Notes: a model not told the origin generated them from the sequence alone. Shown: positions 32,902-42,780, counted from the first letter of the stretch. The stretch is 64,000 bases of DNA from Bacteroidales bacterium KHT7 (GCA_900102385.1 FNBQ01000009.1:7583-71582), one strand, 5' to 3'. A program made the numbers and translations.

Positions 32902-35712
32902 TTATTCAGGAATCATAACCACCTCAATCATGTTGTTGGCATCGATTACCGATTTTGTAAACGACTTGATGTCGTCGGTTGTAATCGACTTAATTACCTT
33001 GTCGAAATCTGTGCGCACGTCGAAGCCGTACAGAAGTTTGTCGGTCATCAGGCTGAGCCAATAATTGTTATTCTTCAAACTCTGCTTGTTATCCTTGATA
33101 AGGAATTCCTTAACCTTGTCGAGTTCAATCTGGTCAACCTTTTCGGTCATTCCCTTCAGAATTTCTTTAAGTTGATTTACGGTTTCCTCATATCCGTCGG
33201 GATTTGAAGCCGTGAAAATCTGGATTCTTGCCTCTGGCTTGAAGTCGAAGCTAACGCCGCTTGCTGCGCTTGGCGAGTATGATTTTCCGTTCTTTTCTCT
33301 GATTTCATCAAGACATCTCTTGCTCAGAATCTGTCCGGCGATGTTTGCAAGAAGTCGGTTGCGTGTGTTGTACTCGCATGGAGCCATCCACACGAGGGCT
33401 GTCGTTGCCTGCGGAATCTCCATCTTGCGCTTGAAGATGTTGCTTCGCACGCCCTTGTGAGTGTAAAGCTTGCGGTCTATCGCCTTTTCTCTGTCCTTAG
33501 ATGCAGGAAGGGAAGCGATATACTTCTGAACGTATGATTTGAGCGAATCTTCCTCGAAGTTACCGATAACTACGAAATGGAAATCGGCTGCGTTTGCAAA
33601 ACGCTCCTTCTGAATTTCGAGCATACGGTTGTAGTCAGCCTTCTTTATCATCTCGGCAGTAAGGTTCTGTATGCGCGGATTGTTGTCGTAGAGCGTCTTT
33701 GTGATGCTGTCGTTGAAGGCCGTCATTGGGTTGGCTGCGCGATTGGCAATAACGGTGTGCAGAGTGCTCATTTCCGAAGCATAGTTTACAGGGTCGGCTT
33801 TAACGTTGGTGAAATACAGATAAGTCATCTGGAACATAGTCTCCAAGTCTTTTGGAGTTGACGTTCCAGAGATTGACTCCTTGTTAGTACTCATATTTAC
33901 GCCCACGTTTACCTGCTTTCCGCTGAGTGCCTTCTGAAGCTCGAGATTGCTGAAGTTGCCGAGTCCGGATGCGTTGATGCCTTGGTCGAACAGGTTGATA
34001 GTGTTGATTTCATTTGTGTCGTACATGCTTTCTCCGCCGTGGCTTACGGCTGCAAAGCGAACCTCGTTGTCCTTGAAATCAGTCTTGCGGACGTAGACCT
34101 TGCATCCGTTGCTAAGAGTCCAAACCTTGAAGTCGTAATCAGCCTTTTCTTCCTTTACGATTTTGCCTTCGGCAGGCATCTGGCTTATTAGCGGCTCGTT
34201 CTTTGAATTGTCTACCCAAGCCGTCAAATCTTCGTTTCTTACAGATTTCAGAGTCTCCTTAAGACTTTCGTCGTCAGGATAGTTGACTCCTTCTTTCTCT
34301 GGAAGAAGGCTCATCACTACCATATTCTTGTCGGCAGTTGGGTTGAAGAGCATCTTGCAATACTCGTTTATTGCCTCTACCGGAATCTGCGGCGCAATGT
34401 TGGTTAGCAGCGAGTAGCGGTCTTCGATGCTAAGGATTGGCTCGCACGATAGGAAGTTGCGGATGTATGCTCCGGTGTAAGAGTTGTTCTCCTGCTTGTT
34501 GCGGTTGGTATAGCTGCGCTCCAGTCCGCCAAGATAGTCCTTACGTGCGCGGTCGTATTCGGCTGCGTTGAAGCCGTGCTTCCACATTCGCAGCACCTCG
34601 CGGTAGATGGTTTTGTAGCAGTCTTCGAGTTTGCCTTCCTTTGCAACGGCGTTAATCTCGACAGCCTCTTTTGTGCGGTTTGACAAAAGGAAGCCGCCGT
34701 TAGACAGTCCGGCATACACGAAAGGAACATCGGGATTCTGCGACATCTCTTGGAAACGGCTGCTCATCATCGATGAAATTATGCTCTGATAGTAGCGTTC
34801 GATGATGTAGGCAACGTTGTTCTTTGCGCTGTCGGGAGTAACCGAATGTTTGAACATTACGCATGCCACAATGTTAGTCTGCTCCTTGTCCTGTCCGCTG
34901 GCAACAATCATATCGTCGTTGTCGGCAACAGGGAAGTAGACTCTCTCTGCCGCGTTCTTTGCTACTTTGTAGCCGCCGAAGAGTTCTTTTATCTTAGCCT
35001 CGATGTGATCTACGTCAACATCGCCAACCACCACGATTCCCTGAAGGTCGGGGCGATACCATTTCTGATAGTACTTTCGCAAGTCCTTGGCTGGGAAGTT
35101 GTCTACAATGCTCATCTTTCCGATAGGCAGACGATTGGCATACTTGCTGCCCGGATAGAGTTTTGGCAGAATCTTCTCAATTATTCTCATCTGCGCGCCC
35201 GTTCTTACTCGCCATTCCTCGTGAATAACGCCACGCTCTTTGTCAATCTCCTTTTTGTCGAGAGTGAGCGCGCCTGCCCAGTCGCTCAGAACCAAAAGGC
35301 ACGAATCCACTGCGCCTTGGCGCATCGTAGGCACGTTTGTTATGTTGTAGACTGTTTCGTCTACGCTGGTATAGGCGTTCAGATTCTGACCGAACTTTAC
35401 GCCGATGGTTTCGAGATACGAAATCAGATTGTTGCCCGGAAAATGCTTTGTTCCGTTAAAGCACATGTGCTCAAGAAAGTGAGCCAGACCGCACTGGTTG
35501 TCTTCCTCCTGAATAGAACCGACTTTCTGCGCTATGTAGAAATCGGCCTGATGCTCTGGATAGGCATTGTGTCTGATGTAATAAGTAAGACCGTTGTCGA
35601 GTTTGCCGATTCGCACGCCTTTGTCGACAGGTAGCGGAGGTAATTCCTGTGCCATTGCGCCCGACGACAGCGCGCCAAGTGCTATGGCTAATACGAGTTT
35701 TTTCATTTTCAT
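32902..35712 (-). CDS. Secreted M16-family zinc metallopeptidase
   Basis: A 936-residue protein with a Sec signal peptide ('KKLVLAIALGALSSGAMAQ'; the true start may be the second Met) for export to the periplasm. The M16 inverted zinc motif HxxEH is 'HFLEH' in 'GLAHFLEHMCFNGTKHFP' (about residues 82-86), with the downstream Glu in the following helix. A second, inactive M16-like half follows as in pitrilysin-type proteins. Likely degrades peptides in the periplasm. It starts 1 bp after the CPBP protease stop codon, so the two membrane/periplasmic proteases form an operon. Confidence 0.93.
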   Translation of the reverse strand: MKMKKLVLAIALGALSSGAMAQELPPLPVDKGVRIGKLDNGLTYYIRHNAYPEHQADFYIAQKVGSIQEEDNQCGLAHFLEHMCFNGTKHFPGNNLISYLETIGVKFGQNLNAYTSVDETVYNITNVPTMRQGAVDSCLLVLSDWAGALTLDKKEIDKERGVIHEEWRVRTGAQMRIIEKILPKLYPGSKYANRLPIGKMSIVDNFPAKDLRKYYQKWYRPDLQGIVVVGDVDVDHIEAKIKELFGGYKVAKNAAERVYFPVADNDDMIVASGQDKEQTNIVACVMFKHSVTPDSAKNNVAYIIERYYQSIISSMMSSRFQEMSQNPDVPFVYAGLSNGGFLLSNRTKEAVEINAVAKEGKLEDCYKTIYREVLRMWKHGFNAAEYDRARKDYLGGLERSYTNRNKQENNSYTGAYIRNFLSCEPILSIEDRYSLLTNIAPQIPVEAINEYCKMLFNPTADKNMVVMSLLPEKEGVNYPDDESLKETLKSVRNEDLTAWVDNSKNEPLISQMPAEGKIVKEEKADYDFKVWTLSNGCKVYVRKTDFKDNEVRFAAVSHGGESMYDTNEINTINLFDQGINASGLGNFSNLELQKALSGKQVNVGVNMSTNKESISGTSTPKDLETMFQMTYLYFTNVKADPVNYASEMSTLHTVIANRAANPMTAFNDSITKTLYDNNPRIQNLTAEMIKKADYNRMLEIQKERFANAADFHFVVIGNFEEDSLKSYVQKYIASLPASKDREKAIDRKLYTHKGVRSNIFKRKMEIPQATTALVWMAPCEYNTRNRLLANIAGQILSKRCLDEIREKNGKSYSPSAASGVSFDFKPEARIQIFTASNPDGYEETVNQLKEILKGMTEKVDQIELDKVKEFLIKDNKQSLKNNNYWLSLMTDKLLYGFDVRTDFDKVIKSITTDDIKSFTKSVIDANNMIEVVMIPE

Positions 35713-35713
35713 G

Positions 35714-36538
35714 TTATTCTTCGTTTGGTACTATGTTTTCTTCTATTGTTATTTCAGGGTGATTGTCAAAATGTCTGTTAAGCCAGAATGTGAGAACCGC
35801 AAACGCAACTGTGCTTACAATCATGGCGATGACAAAATTTGTTGTGCCAAGAGTCTCGATGAGAGTTTCGTCGCTGTCGGACGTAGCTATGCTGACAATA
35901 GCAATACCGTTGTTTAGAATATGGCATACGATTCCCGGCATCACGCTGCCCGTGCGGTAGTAGAGCCATCCGAGGAAAAGCCCCATGGCGAAGGCAAACG
36001 GAATCTGTGCAGGATTAAGGTGTATTATGCCAAACAGCATCGCACTGGCAATGATGCAGTGCCAAGCCTTGTATCCGTTTCGGTGCAGATATCCCTGAAT
36101 GGCATCGCGGAACGTAAGTTCCTCGCATATCGGGGCAAGAATTACAATCGTTATTATTCCCGGAATGCTTGTAGCCATGCTCTTGTATAATTCCATGTTG
36201 TTGTCTTGCAGTTCTGCCAGTTCTGAAATTCCGTTAACAACGAATATGCCGAATAAAACGGCAGGAATGCAGGCAAGCAGATGCTTTGCTTCAATCTCCT
36301 TCCACGTATGAATGGTGCTGTTTACCCATCTGGTCTTCATCAAAATGCCAATCATGCAAATGTTGAATGCTATGAGTGCGCAGGCATAAATGGTTGGGTC
36401 TATATCTGTCGACGGAACATTTGGTCTGCCCGTCATTCCCTTCATCACATTTCCGAAAGAACTCAGCAGCACTGCCGGTATGGTGAAGAAAAGCTGCAGT
36501 AAGAAAAAAAATGATACAACCGAAATTATTCTTTTCAT
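35714..36538 (-). CDS. CPBP-family intramembrane metalloprotease
   Basis: A 274-residue polytopic protein with the CPBP (Abi/CAAX) motifs: 'EELTFRDAIQGYL' (EExxxR, about 148-160), 'FGIIHLNPAQIPFAFAMGLFLG' (FxxxH, outlined, about 180-200) and 'VCHILNNG' (HxxxN). The family includes CAAX-type prenyl endopeptidases and bacteriocin self-immunity proteins; the substrate here is unknown. The ATG at 36538 is preferred to a start 30 codons upstream that lies beyond the -7 box TACATTTG (36564-36571, minus strand). Confidence 0.88.
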   Translation of the reverse strand: MKRIISVVSFFFLLQLFFTIPAVLLSSFGNVMKGMTGRPNVPSTDIDPTIYACALIAFNICMIGILMKTRWVNSTIHTWKEIEAKHLLACIPAVLFGIFVVNGISELAELQDNNMELYKSMATSIPGIITIVILAPICEELTFRDAIQGYLHRNGYKAWHCIIASAMLFGIIHLNPAQIPFAFAMGLFLGWLYYRTGSVMPGIVCHILNNGIAIVSIATSDSDETLIETLGTTNFVIAMIVSTVAFAVLTFWLNRHFDNHPEITIEENIVPNEE

Positions 36539-36643
36539 TTTGCTGTTTTTATTAAAAAGTAGACAAATGTAATTATTTAGTGTGTATTTCTGATATTTTT
36601 CTACTAATATTTTCTGAAATTCTGACAAAAAAATAAAATGTGC

Positions 36644-36651
36644 TATATTTG
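36644..36651 (+). promoter_or_regulatory. TAnnTTTG box of the GH105 gene
   Basis: TATATTTG predicts a start near 36658 and supports the ATG at 36682. Confidence 0.55.
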
Positions 36652-36681
36652 CGATTGCTAAAATATAACAAATACTATATA

Positions 36682-38988
36682 ATGAAAATCAGATTTTTGA
36701 TGCTATGTCTCATCGTGCCGTTGTTATCGTGCGCAAAGCCCGATAATGCAGCCGATGTAAGAAAAATCATTGCCAAGGTAAACGATTATTGGCAGAAGAA
36801 CAACAAGCCCGAAGTCCGTTCGTTTTGGGACAATGCTGCCTATCACACGGGCAATATGGAAGCATACAGACTAACAGGCAACAAGAATTACCTGAATTAT
36901 TCGCTTAAATGGGCCGAATTCAACGAGTGGAAGGGGGCAAAAGGCAACGACCGCTCAAAATGGAAGTACACCTACGGTGAAAAGGACGATTTTGTTCTTT
37001 TCGGCGACTGGCAGATTTGCTTTCAGACTTATGCCGATTTGTACAACATCATGCCCGAAGACAAACGCATAAGACGCGCTCGTGAGGTTATGGAATACGA
37101 GATGTCTACCGCAAAGCACGACTATTGGTGGTGGGCCGACGGACTCTACATGGTTATGCCGGTAATGACCAAGATGTACAAGATTACCGGAAACAAAAAG
37201 TATATAGACAAACTGCACGAGTATTTTCTGTACAGCGACAGCATAATGTACGATTCAGAAACCGGATTCTACTATCGTGATGCAAAATACACTTATCCGA
37301 AGCACAAGAGCACGAACGGAAAGAAAGATTTCTGGGCGCGCGGCGACGGATGGGTTCTGGCTGGATTCGCAAAGGTTCTGCAGGACCTTCCGCAGGACTA
37401 CAAGTATCGTAAATTATTCATAGACAGATATAAACGATTGGCAAAGGCTGTTGCCGAGTCACAGCAGCCGCAAGGCTATTGGACGCGCAGCATCCTCGAC
37501 CCCGAACATGCACCGGGAGCAGAGACAAGCGGCACGGCATTCTTTACTTACGGATTGTTCTGGGGAATAAACAACGGCTATCTCGACCGTGAAACATATC
37601 TGCCAGTTGCGATGAAAGCGTGGAATTTCCTGAAAAACACCGCGCTTCAGAAAGACGGTCGCGTAGGCTACGTTCAGCCGATAGGCGAGAAAGCCATTCC
37701 GGGACAGGTGGTCGACGCCAATTCGACAGCCAACTTTGGTGTGGGAGCATTTCTTCTGGCATCGTGCGAGTACGTCCGTTTTCTCGAGGCTGAGGCTCCT
37801 AAGGCAAACAACGACCGCCAGTACTGGACTAATCTTCTGTACAAAATGGCAAAGCCAATTCTAAGCAACATGGCAGAGGGCAATCTGCAGAAGAATATGC
37901 AGGTTGAGGTCAGCCCAAGTTTCGACAAGCGCGACAAACGTGTTACTTACATGGAGGCTTTCGGAAGGCTGATGGCCGGTCTTGCTCCGTGGCTCTCGCT
38001 GCCCGATGACGATACAGCCGAGGGAAAGCAGCGCAAGCAACTTCGTGAGTGGGCTTTGAAGAGTTATGCCAATGCCGTGAATCCCGAGAGTCCCGACTAT
38101 CTGCTATGGCGAAAAGAAGGTCAGCCGCTGGTCGATGCCGCCTATATTGCCGAGAGTTTCTTGCGCGCCTACGACCAGTTGTGGATTCCGCTCGATGAAA
38201 CCACAAAGAAACGCTATCTCGAAGAATTCTCATTGCTAAGACGAATTGACCCGCCTTACACAAACTGGCTTCTGTTCTCATCAACAATCGAGTCGTTTAT
38301 GGCAAAGGCTGGCGGTGAATTCGACGGTTATCGCATAAATTCTGCCATCCGCAAGGTCGAAGAATGGTATGTCGGCGACGGATGGTATTCTGACGGACCG
38401 ACGTTCGCGTTCGATTATTACAGCAGTTTTGTGTTCCACGCAATGTATCTCGAAACTCTCAGGGCAATGACCGAATCGCATTACGGTTCGCGACTGAAAT
38501 ATACCGATTATTACGCCCGTGCCGAGAAACGTGCCCAGAAATTCAGCCTCATTTTGGAAAGAATGATTTCGCCCGAAGGCACATTCCCTGTCTTTGGTCG
38601 CAGCATACCTTACCGAATGGCCTGTCTTCAGCCTCTGGCTCTCATGGCTTGGTACGACAAACTTCCTGCCGGAATGTCGCGCGCTCAGGTTCGTTGCGCA
38701 CTTACAGCCGTGATGCACCGGATGTTCGATGGAAAGGAGAATTTTAACGAAGGCGGATTCCTGACTATCGGCTTCTGCGGACGACAGCCAAATGTTGCCG
38801 ATTGGTACACAAACAACGGAAGTCTGTACATGACATCGCTCGGATTTCTTCCGCTTGGACTGCCGGCAACGCATCCGTTCTGGACTGATGCCGCCGACGA
38901 CTGGACAAGCCGTAAGGCATGGGGAGGCGAGCCGTTCCCGAAAGACCATCAATGGAAAGATGAAATCGTAACAAAAGACTTATGGTAA
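36682..38988 (+). CDS. Lipoprotein fusion of GH105 unsaturated glycuronyl hydrolase and DUF2264
   Basis: The 768 residues begin with a lipobox signal ('LIVPLLSCAK', Cys near residue 17). Residues about 30-375 match the GH88/GH105 (YteR-like) alpha/alpha-barrel, with 'YWWWADGLYMVMPVMTKM' and 'FWARGDGWVLAGFAKVL' carrying the expected Asp residues. Residues about 385-765 match DUF2264 ('GRLMAGLAPWLSLPDDD', 'DGWYSDGPTFAFDYYSSFV'), a family usually found as a separate protein. GH105 removes unsaturated uronic acid from oligosaccharides made by polysaccharide lyases. The next gene overlaps by 7 bp. Product likely surface or periplasmic; the substrate (rhamnogalacturonan, ulvan or similar) is inference. 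Confidence 0.85.
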   Translation: MKIRFLMLCLIVPLLSCAKPDNAADVRKIIAKVNDYWQKNNKPEVRSFWDNAAYHTGNMEAYRLTGNKNYLNYSLKWAEFNEWKGAKGNDRSKWKYTYGEKDDFVLFGDWQICFQTYADLYNIMPEDKRIRRAREVMEYEMSTAKHDYWWWADGLYMVMPVMTKMYKITGNKKYIDKLHEYFLYSDSIMYDSETGFYYRDAKYTYPKHKSTNGKKDFWARGDGWVLAGFAKVLQDLPQDYKYRKLFIDRYKRLAKAVAESQQPQGYWTRSILDPEHAPGAETSGTAFFTYGLFWGINNGYLDRETYLPVAMKAWNFLKNTALQKDGRVGYVQPIGEKAIPGQVVDANSTANFGVGAFLLASCEYVRFLEAEAPKANNDRQYWTNLLYKMAKPILSNMAEGNLQKNMQVEVSPSFDKRDKRVTYMEAFGRLMAGLAPWLSLPDDDTAEGKQRKQLREWALKSYANAVNPESPDYLLWRKEGQPLVDAAYIAESFLRAYDQLWIPLDETTKKRYLEEFSLLRRIDPPYTNWLLFSSTIESFMAKAGGEFDGYRINSAIRKVEEWYVGDGWYSDGPTFAFDYYSSFVFHAMYLETLRAMTESHYGSRLKYTDYYARAEKRAQKFSLILERMISPEGTFPVFGRSIPYRMACLQPLALMAWYDKLPAGMSRAQVRCALTAVMHRMFDGKENFNEGGFLTIGFCGRQPNVADWYTNNGSLYMTSLGFLPLGLPATHPFWTDAADDWTSRKAWGGEPFPKDHQWKDEIVTKDLW

Positions 38989-40268
38989 ATTTCAGATATC
39001 TTCTTTTCGCCGTACTTCTGTCAATGCCTGTGGTTTCATCGGCGCAGAAGTTGGTTCCGGTTGCCAAGGCATACAGTCAGACATCGGTGAATACGGCAGT
39101 TTTTCGCAATAATTCGCTCGTAACGCACAAAGGCTGGCAATATATCGCCTTTTACGATGCCGACGGATATCTTACTCTTGGCAAGCGAAAACAGGGCAAG
39201 GACAAATGGCAGATTGAACGTTCGCAATATCGCGGAAAGGTGCAGGATGCCCACAACGTAATAAGCATCATGCTCGATGGGAACGGATATATTCACGTCT
39301 CGTTCGACCATCACGGAAATGCCCTGAAATATTGCCGGAGTGTTGCGCCTTATTCGCTGAAATTAGGCGATTTGATGCCGATGACGGGCGTCGATGAGAA
39401 GGACGTTACTTATCCCGAATTCTACTATCTGAAAGGCGGCGACCTTTTGTTTGCCTACCGTTCGGGCGCATCTGGCAGAGGAAATCTTGTGATGAATCGC
39501 TACGATGCCAAAAGTCAGAAATGGACTCGCCTTCAGGATATTCTGATTGACGGCGAGAAAAAACGCAATGCATATTGGCAGCTTTATGTCGATGGAAAGG
39601 GCACAATTCATGTGTCGTGGGTGTGGCGCGAGACGTGGATGGTTGAGACAAACCATGACCTCTGCTATGCCAAGAGTGACGACGGCGGTAAGACGTGGAA
39701 GCGTTCGGACGGCTCGCTCTATCAACTGCCAATAAACAAAGACAATGCCGAATATGCCTGCATCATTCCGCAGAACAGCGAGTTGATAAACCAGACGAGT
39801 ATGTCGACCGATGCCGATGGGAATCCGTATATCGCGACATACTGGCGCAGCGCAGACAGCGATGTTCCACAGTATCGCGTTGTGTGGCACGATGCGTCGG
39901 GCTGGCACAATCAGCAGGTTTCCGACCGAAAAACACCTTTCACGTTGAAAGGGGGCGGAACAAAGATGATTCCAGTGGCGCGTCCGCGAATGGCGGTCGA
40001 TGGAAACAAGGCTTTTTACATTGTTCGCGATGCCGAACGCGGAAGCAAAGTGTCGATGTATTACACCGACGATATTCATTCGGGCAAGTGGCAACTTTCC
40101 GATTTGACCGATTTCACCGTAAACGCATGGGAACCGAGCATCGACAGCGAACTTTGGAAACAAAAGCGCAGACTTCAGATTTTTGTACAGAACACCATGC
40201 AGGGCGACGGTGAGAAAACCGTCAGAACCGAACCGCAGATGGTTTGTGTTCTTGAAGTGGAGAAGTGA
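38982..40268 (+). CDS. Secreted BNR_4-type beta-propeller protein, possible polysaccharide lyase
   Basis: The 428 residues have a cleavable signal ('LLFAVLLSMPVVSSAQ'), then repeated beta-propeller blades with Asp-box-like 'SDDGGKTWK' and 'DGNGYIHVSFDHHG'. I associate the conserved 'DAHNVISIMLDGNG' plus 'SFDHHG' pair of His residues with BNR_4 proteins, a fold that includes ulvan-type lyases (PL24/PL25). A lyase would generate the unsaturated ends that the upstream GH105 enzyme removes, which fits the 7-bp overlap of the genes. Lyase activity is inference; a non-catalytic or hydrolase role is possible. Confidence 0.7.
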   Translation: MVNFRYLLFAVLLSMPVVSSAQKLVPVAKAYSQTSVNTAVFRNNSLVTHKGWQYIAFYDADGYLTLGKRKQGKDKWQIERSQYRGKVQDAHNVISIMLDGNGYIHVSFDHHGNALKYCRSVAPYSLKLGDLMPMTGVDEKDVTYPEFYYLKGGDLLFAYRSGASGRGNLVMNRYDAKSQKWTRLQDILIDGEKKRNAYWQLYVDGKGTIHVSWVWRETWMVETNHDLCYAKSDDGGKTWKRSDGSLYQLPINKDNAEYACIIPQNSELINQTSMSTDADGNPYIATYWRSADSDVPQYRVVWHDASGWHNQQVSDRKTPFTLKGGGTKMIPVARPRMAVDGNKAFYIVRDAERGSKVSMYYTDDIHSGKWQLSDLTDFTVNAWEPSIDSELWKQKRRLQIFVQNTMQGDGEKTVRTEPQMVCVLEVEK

Positions 40269-40295
40269 AATATGCGACAGTCTTGCTAATTTGTT

Positions 40296-40303
40296 GTATC
40301 TTT
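40296..40303 (+). promoter_or_regulatory. TAnnTTTG box of the esterase gene
   Basis: TATCTTTG, with the ATG at 40329 about 25 bp downstream. It rules out the in-frame start at 40302, inside the box. Confidence 0.5.
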
Positions 40304-40328
40304 GCCATCGTTTTTATACGAATTTAAG

Positions 40329-41246
40329 ATGAAAAGATACACTTGCATCGTGCTCGCCGCCTTCCTGATGTTCGGGAAGGGCACGGCAGAGGCTCAGAAC
40401 GGATACAACGTCGAGAAACTGAACCGCATTCAGAAACTGTGGGCATCGCTCAATCCAAAGAGCGTAACCCTAACGCCATATCTTGCCGAGTACGACGGAA
40501 AGCCACACACGGCAATCATCGTATGTCCCGGCGGCAGTTACAGTTGGCACGACACCGAGACCGAGGGCACGGGGGTGGCAAAATGGCTTCAGAAGAACGG
40601 AATATCGGCTTTCGTGCTAAATTATCGCGTGGCAACGGGCTTTGCCTACGCTTCGCACTATCGTCTTCTGTTCCGCGGAAACAGATTTCCCGATGCATTT
40701 GTCGATGTTCAGCGCGCCATTCAGTTTGTGCGCAAGTATGCAGCGGTCTATTCGGTTAATCCGAACGATGTGGGTGTTATGGGTTTCTCTGCCGGTGGAC
40801 ATCTGGCAATGGCATCGGGCGAGTATTTCAATACCGATTATGCTGGATTGGGCTGGCTCGAAAGCCGTCGTCCCGATTTTGTCGTGCCTGTTTATCCTGT
40901 TGTTACCTTTACAGACAAGCGATACATGCACAAGCGCAGCCGAAAGGGACTGATAGGCGAGTGGCACACAAAGGAGATGAACGATTCGCTGTCGATTGAG
41001 CATCATGTAAAGTACGACACTCCGCGCGCTTTCATCGTAAATTGTGTTGACGACCCTATCGTGAAGTATCAGAACAGCGAACTGCTCGACTCGGCTTTGA
41101 CGGCAAAGGGCATAGAGCATCGTTATATTCAGTATAAGACAGGAGGTCACGGCTTCGGGGCAAGCGACGAGAAGGGTACGGAAGAATGTCGGCAGTGGCG
41201 AGGTGAGTTCCTTGAATGGCTGAAATCATCGGGCAGGGCACGTTAA
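40329..41246 (+). CDS. Secreted alpha/beta-hydrolase esterase
   Basis: The 305 residues have a signal peptide ending near 'GTAEAQ', the oxyanion region 'VCPGGSYSWHD', the nucleophile elbow 'GFSAGGHLAMASG' (Ser near residue 158), a candidate catalytic Asp in 'VDDPIV' and His in 'GGHGFG'. This resembles the carbohydrate-esterase-like (BD-FAE/acetylxylan esterase) group of gut Bacteroidetes. Next to GH105 and BNR_4 genes it would remove acetyl or other acyl groups from the same glycan. It has its own -7 box, so it may be separately expressed. Confidence 0.85.
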   Translation: MKRYTCIVLAAFLMFGKGTAEAQNGYNVEKLNRIQKLWASLNPKSVTLTPYLAEYDGKPHTAIIVCPGGSYSWHDTETEGTGVAKWLQKNGISAFVLNYRVATGFAYASHYRLLFRGNRFPDAFVDVQRAIQFVRKYAAVYSVNPNDVGVMGFSAGGHLAMASGEYFNTDYAGLGWLESRRPDFVVPVYPVVTFTDKRYMHKRSRKGLIGEWHTKEMNDSLSIEHHVKYDTPRAFIVNCVDDPIVKYQNSELLDSALTAKGIEHRYIQYKTGGHGFGASDEKGTEECRQWRGEFLEWLKSSGRAR

Positions 41247-41282
41247 ATGTGCCTTTTTTGTTTCGTTCTTCTCAAATATTTG

Positions 41283-41290
41283 TAATTTTG
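41283..41290 (+). promoter_or_regulatory. TAnnTTTG box of the BASS transporter gene
   Basis: TAATTTTG, predicted start near 41297, with the ATG at 41346 downstream. Confidence 0.5.
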
Positions 41291-41345
41291 CAGTTTAGTG
41301 AGGCTTGTCAGAAGCCTCTGGAATAGTTTATTAACGAGAAAGATA

Positions 41346-42356
41346 ATGTTTAAGTTGCTTCAGATTATCAGCCGCTGGCTTGCGTCGTACACTTCGGTTT
41401 TCGTCATTGCCGTGGCTGTGGTTGCCTTTTTTGTGCCCGATGTTTTTTTGTGGATTAAGGGCGATGTCTCTTCGGTTATATTGGGTATCATCATGCTCAC
41501 GATGGGACTTACCCTCACAACCAACGATTTCAAGATTCTGTTTTCGCGTCCGCTCGATATTTTCATCGGAGCGTGCGCACAATTCACCATAATGCCGTTG
41601 CTAGCATACACGCTCTCGCACGTTTTCGGGCTAAATCCTTATCTCACAGCCGGAATAATCTTGGTAGGCTGCTGTCCGGGCGGCGTTTCGAGCAACATCA
41701 TGTCGTTTCTTTGCAAAGGCGATGTAGCCTTCTCTGTTGGAATGACAACGGCTTCTACACTTCTTGCGCCCATTGTCACCCCGCTGCTGGTGCTCTGGCT
41801 TGCCGGCACGCAGATTCAGGTTGATGCGTTGGGAATGTTCTGCAATATTCTGCTCGTAACAATTTTGCCTGTTTCCATCGGATTTGCCTGCAACGTGTTG
41901 CTTGGCAATAAGCCCGTTTTTAAGGATTTGCAGAGCGTTATGCCCGGCATCAGCGTCTTCTGCCTCGGATTGATTGTTAGCGGCGTTGTGAGTTCAGTAA
42001 AACCTCAGCTTGTCGAAAACGGAATACAACTGTTTTTGCTTGTAATGGTTGTCGTTTTCTGTCACAACACCTTAGGATATTGCCTCGGATATGGCGTTGG
42101 CACTCTCTGCGGCTTCAGCAAACCTAAAAAGAGGACAATCTCGATAGAGGTCGGAATGCAGAATGCTGGAATGGCAACGGTTCTTGCCACGTCGTTCTTT
42201 GCAAATCCCGATATTCTGGCTCATACGCCCAAGGCAATCCTCTGCGTGGTGCCGTGTGCCGTAAGTTGCGCCTATCATTCAATCTCGGGCACCGTGCTTG
42301 CCGGAATTTTCTTGAAGTACGACAGATTTGTAGAAAGGAAAAATCAAAAACAATAA
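41346..42356 (+). CDS. BASS-family sodium-dependent organic-anion transporter
   Basis: The 336 residues contain about nine to ten hydrophobic segments and BASS-family motifs: 'LTMGLTLTTNDFKILFSRP' after TM2, 'GCCPGGVSSNIMSFLCKGDVAFS' (outlined; crossover motif with sodium-site residues, about 110-132) and 'EVGMQNAGMATVLA' (about 259-272). Family members import bile acids, pyruvate, pantoate/ketopantoate and others with Na+; the substrate cannot be set here. The start at 41346 is chosen over 41298, which sits at the predicted transcription start. ybeY follows after 4 bp. Confidence 0.87.
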   Translation: MFKLLQIISRWLASYTSVFVIAVAVVAFFVPDVFLWIKGDVSSVILGIIMLTMGLTLTTNDFKILFSRPLDIFIGACAQFTIMPLLAYTLSHVFGLNPYLTAGIILVGCCPGGVSSNIMSFLCKGDVAFSVGMTTASTLLAPIVTPLLVLWLAGTQIQVDALGMFCNILLVTILPVSIGFACNVLLGNKPVFKDLQSVMPGISVFCLGLIVSGVVSSVKPQLVENGIQLFLLVMVVVFCHNTLGYCLGYGVGTLCGFSKPKKRTISIEVGMQNAGMATVLATSFFANPDILAHTPKAILCVVPCAVSCAYHSISGTVLAGIFLKYDRFVERKNQKQ

Positions 42357-42360
42357 AGAT

Positions 42361-42777
42361 ATGATTAGTTATCAGACAGACGGCGTAAAGATGCCGGCAA
42401 TAAAGCGTCGCGAAACAACGGCGTGGATAAAGAAGGTGGCAGCCAGTCACGGACGTAAGGTGGGCGATATTGCCTATATCTTCTGCAACGATGAGAAGAT
42501 TCTTGAGGTGAACCGCCAGTATCTTCAGCACGATTATTATACTGATATCATCACGTTCGACTACGATGAGGACGATGTCATCAGCGGCGACCTCTTTATC
42601 AGTCTCGATACCGTTCGCACCAATGCCGAGCAGGTTGGAGCAACCTACGAGGAGGAACTTCACCGCGTTATTATCCACGGAATACTTCACCTTTGTGGAA
42701 TAAACGACAAAGGACCCGGCGAGCGCGAAATAATGGAAGAGAACGAAAACAAGGCATTGGCTATGTTGAAAGAATAA
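42361..42777 (+). CDS. ybeY: rRNA maturation endoribonuclease YbeY
   Basis: A zinc-dependent RNase for 16S rRNA 3' maturation and ribosome quality control. The 138 residues carry the signature 'RVIIHGILHLCGINDKGPGE' (about 100-119) with two His ligands; the third ligand position, normally HGxLHLxGYDH, reads 'INDKGPGE' instead of 'YDH', a variation common in this phylum. 'NRQYLQHDYYTDIITFDY' precedes it. It is coupled to the transporter and followed by a strong terminator. Confidence 0.92.
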   Translation: MISYQTDGVKMPAIKRRETTAWIKKVAASHGRKVGDIAYIFCNDEKILEVNRQYLQHDYYTDIITFDYDEDDVISGDLFISLDTVRTNAEQVGATYEEELHRVIIHGILHLCGINDKGPGEREIMEENENKALAMLKE

Positions 42778-42780
42778 AGT

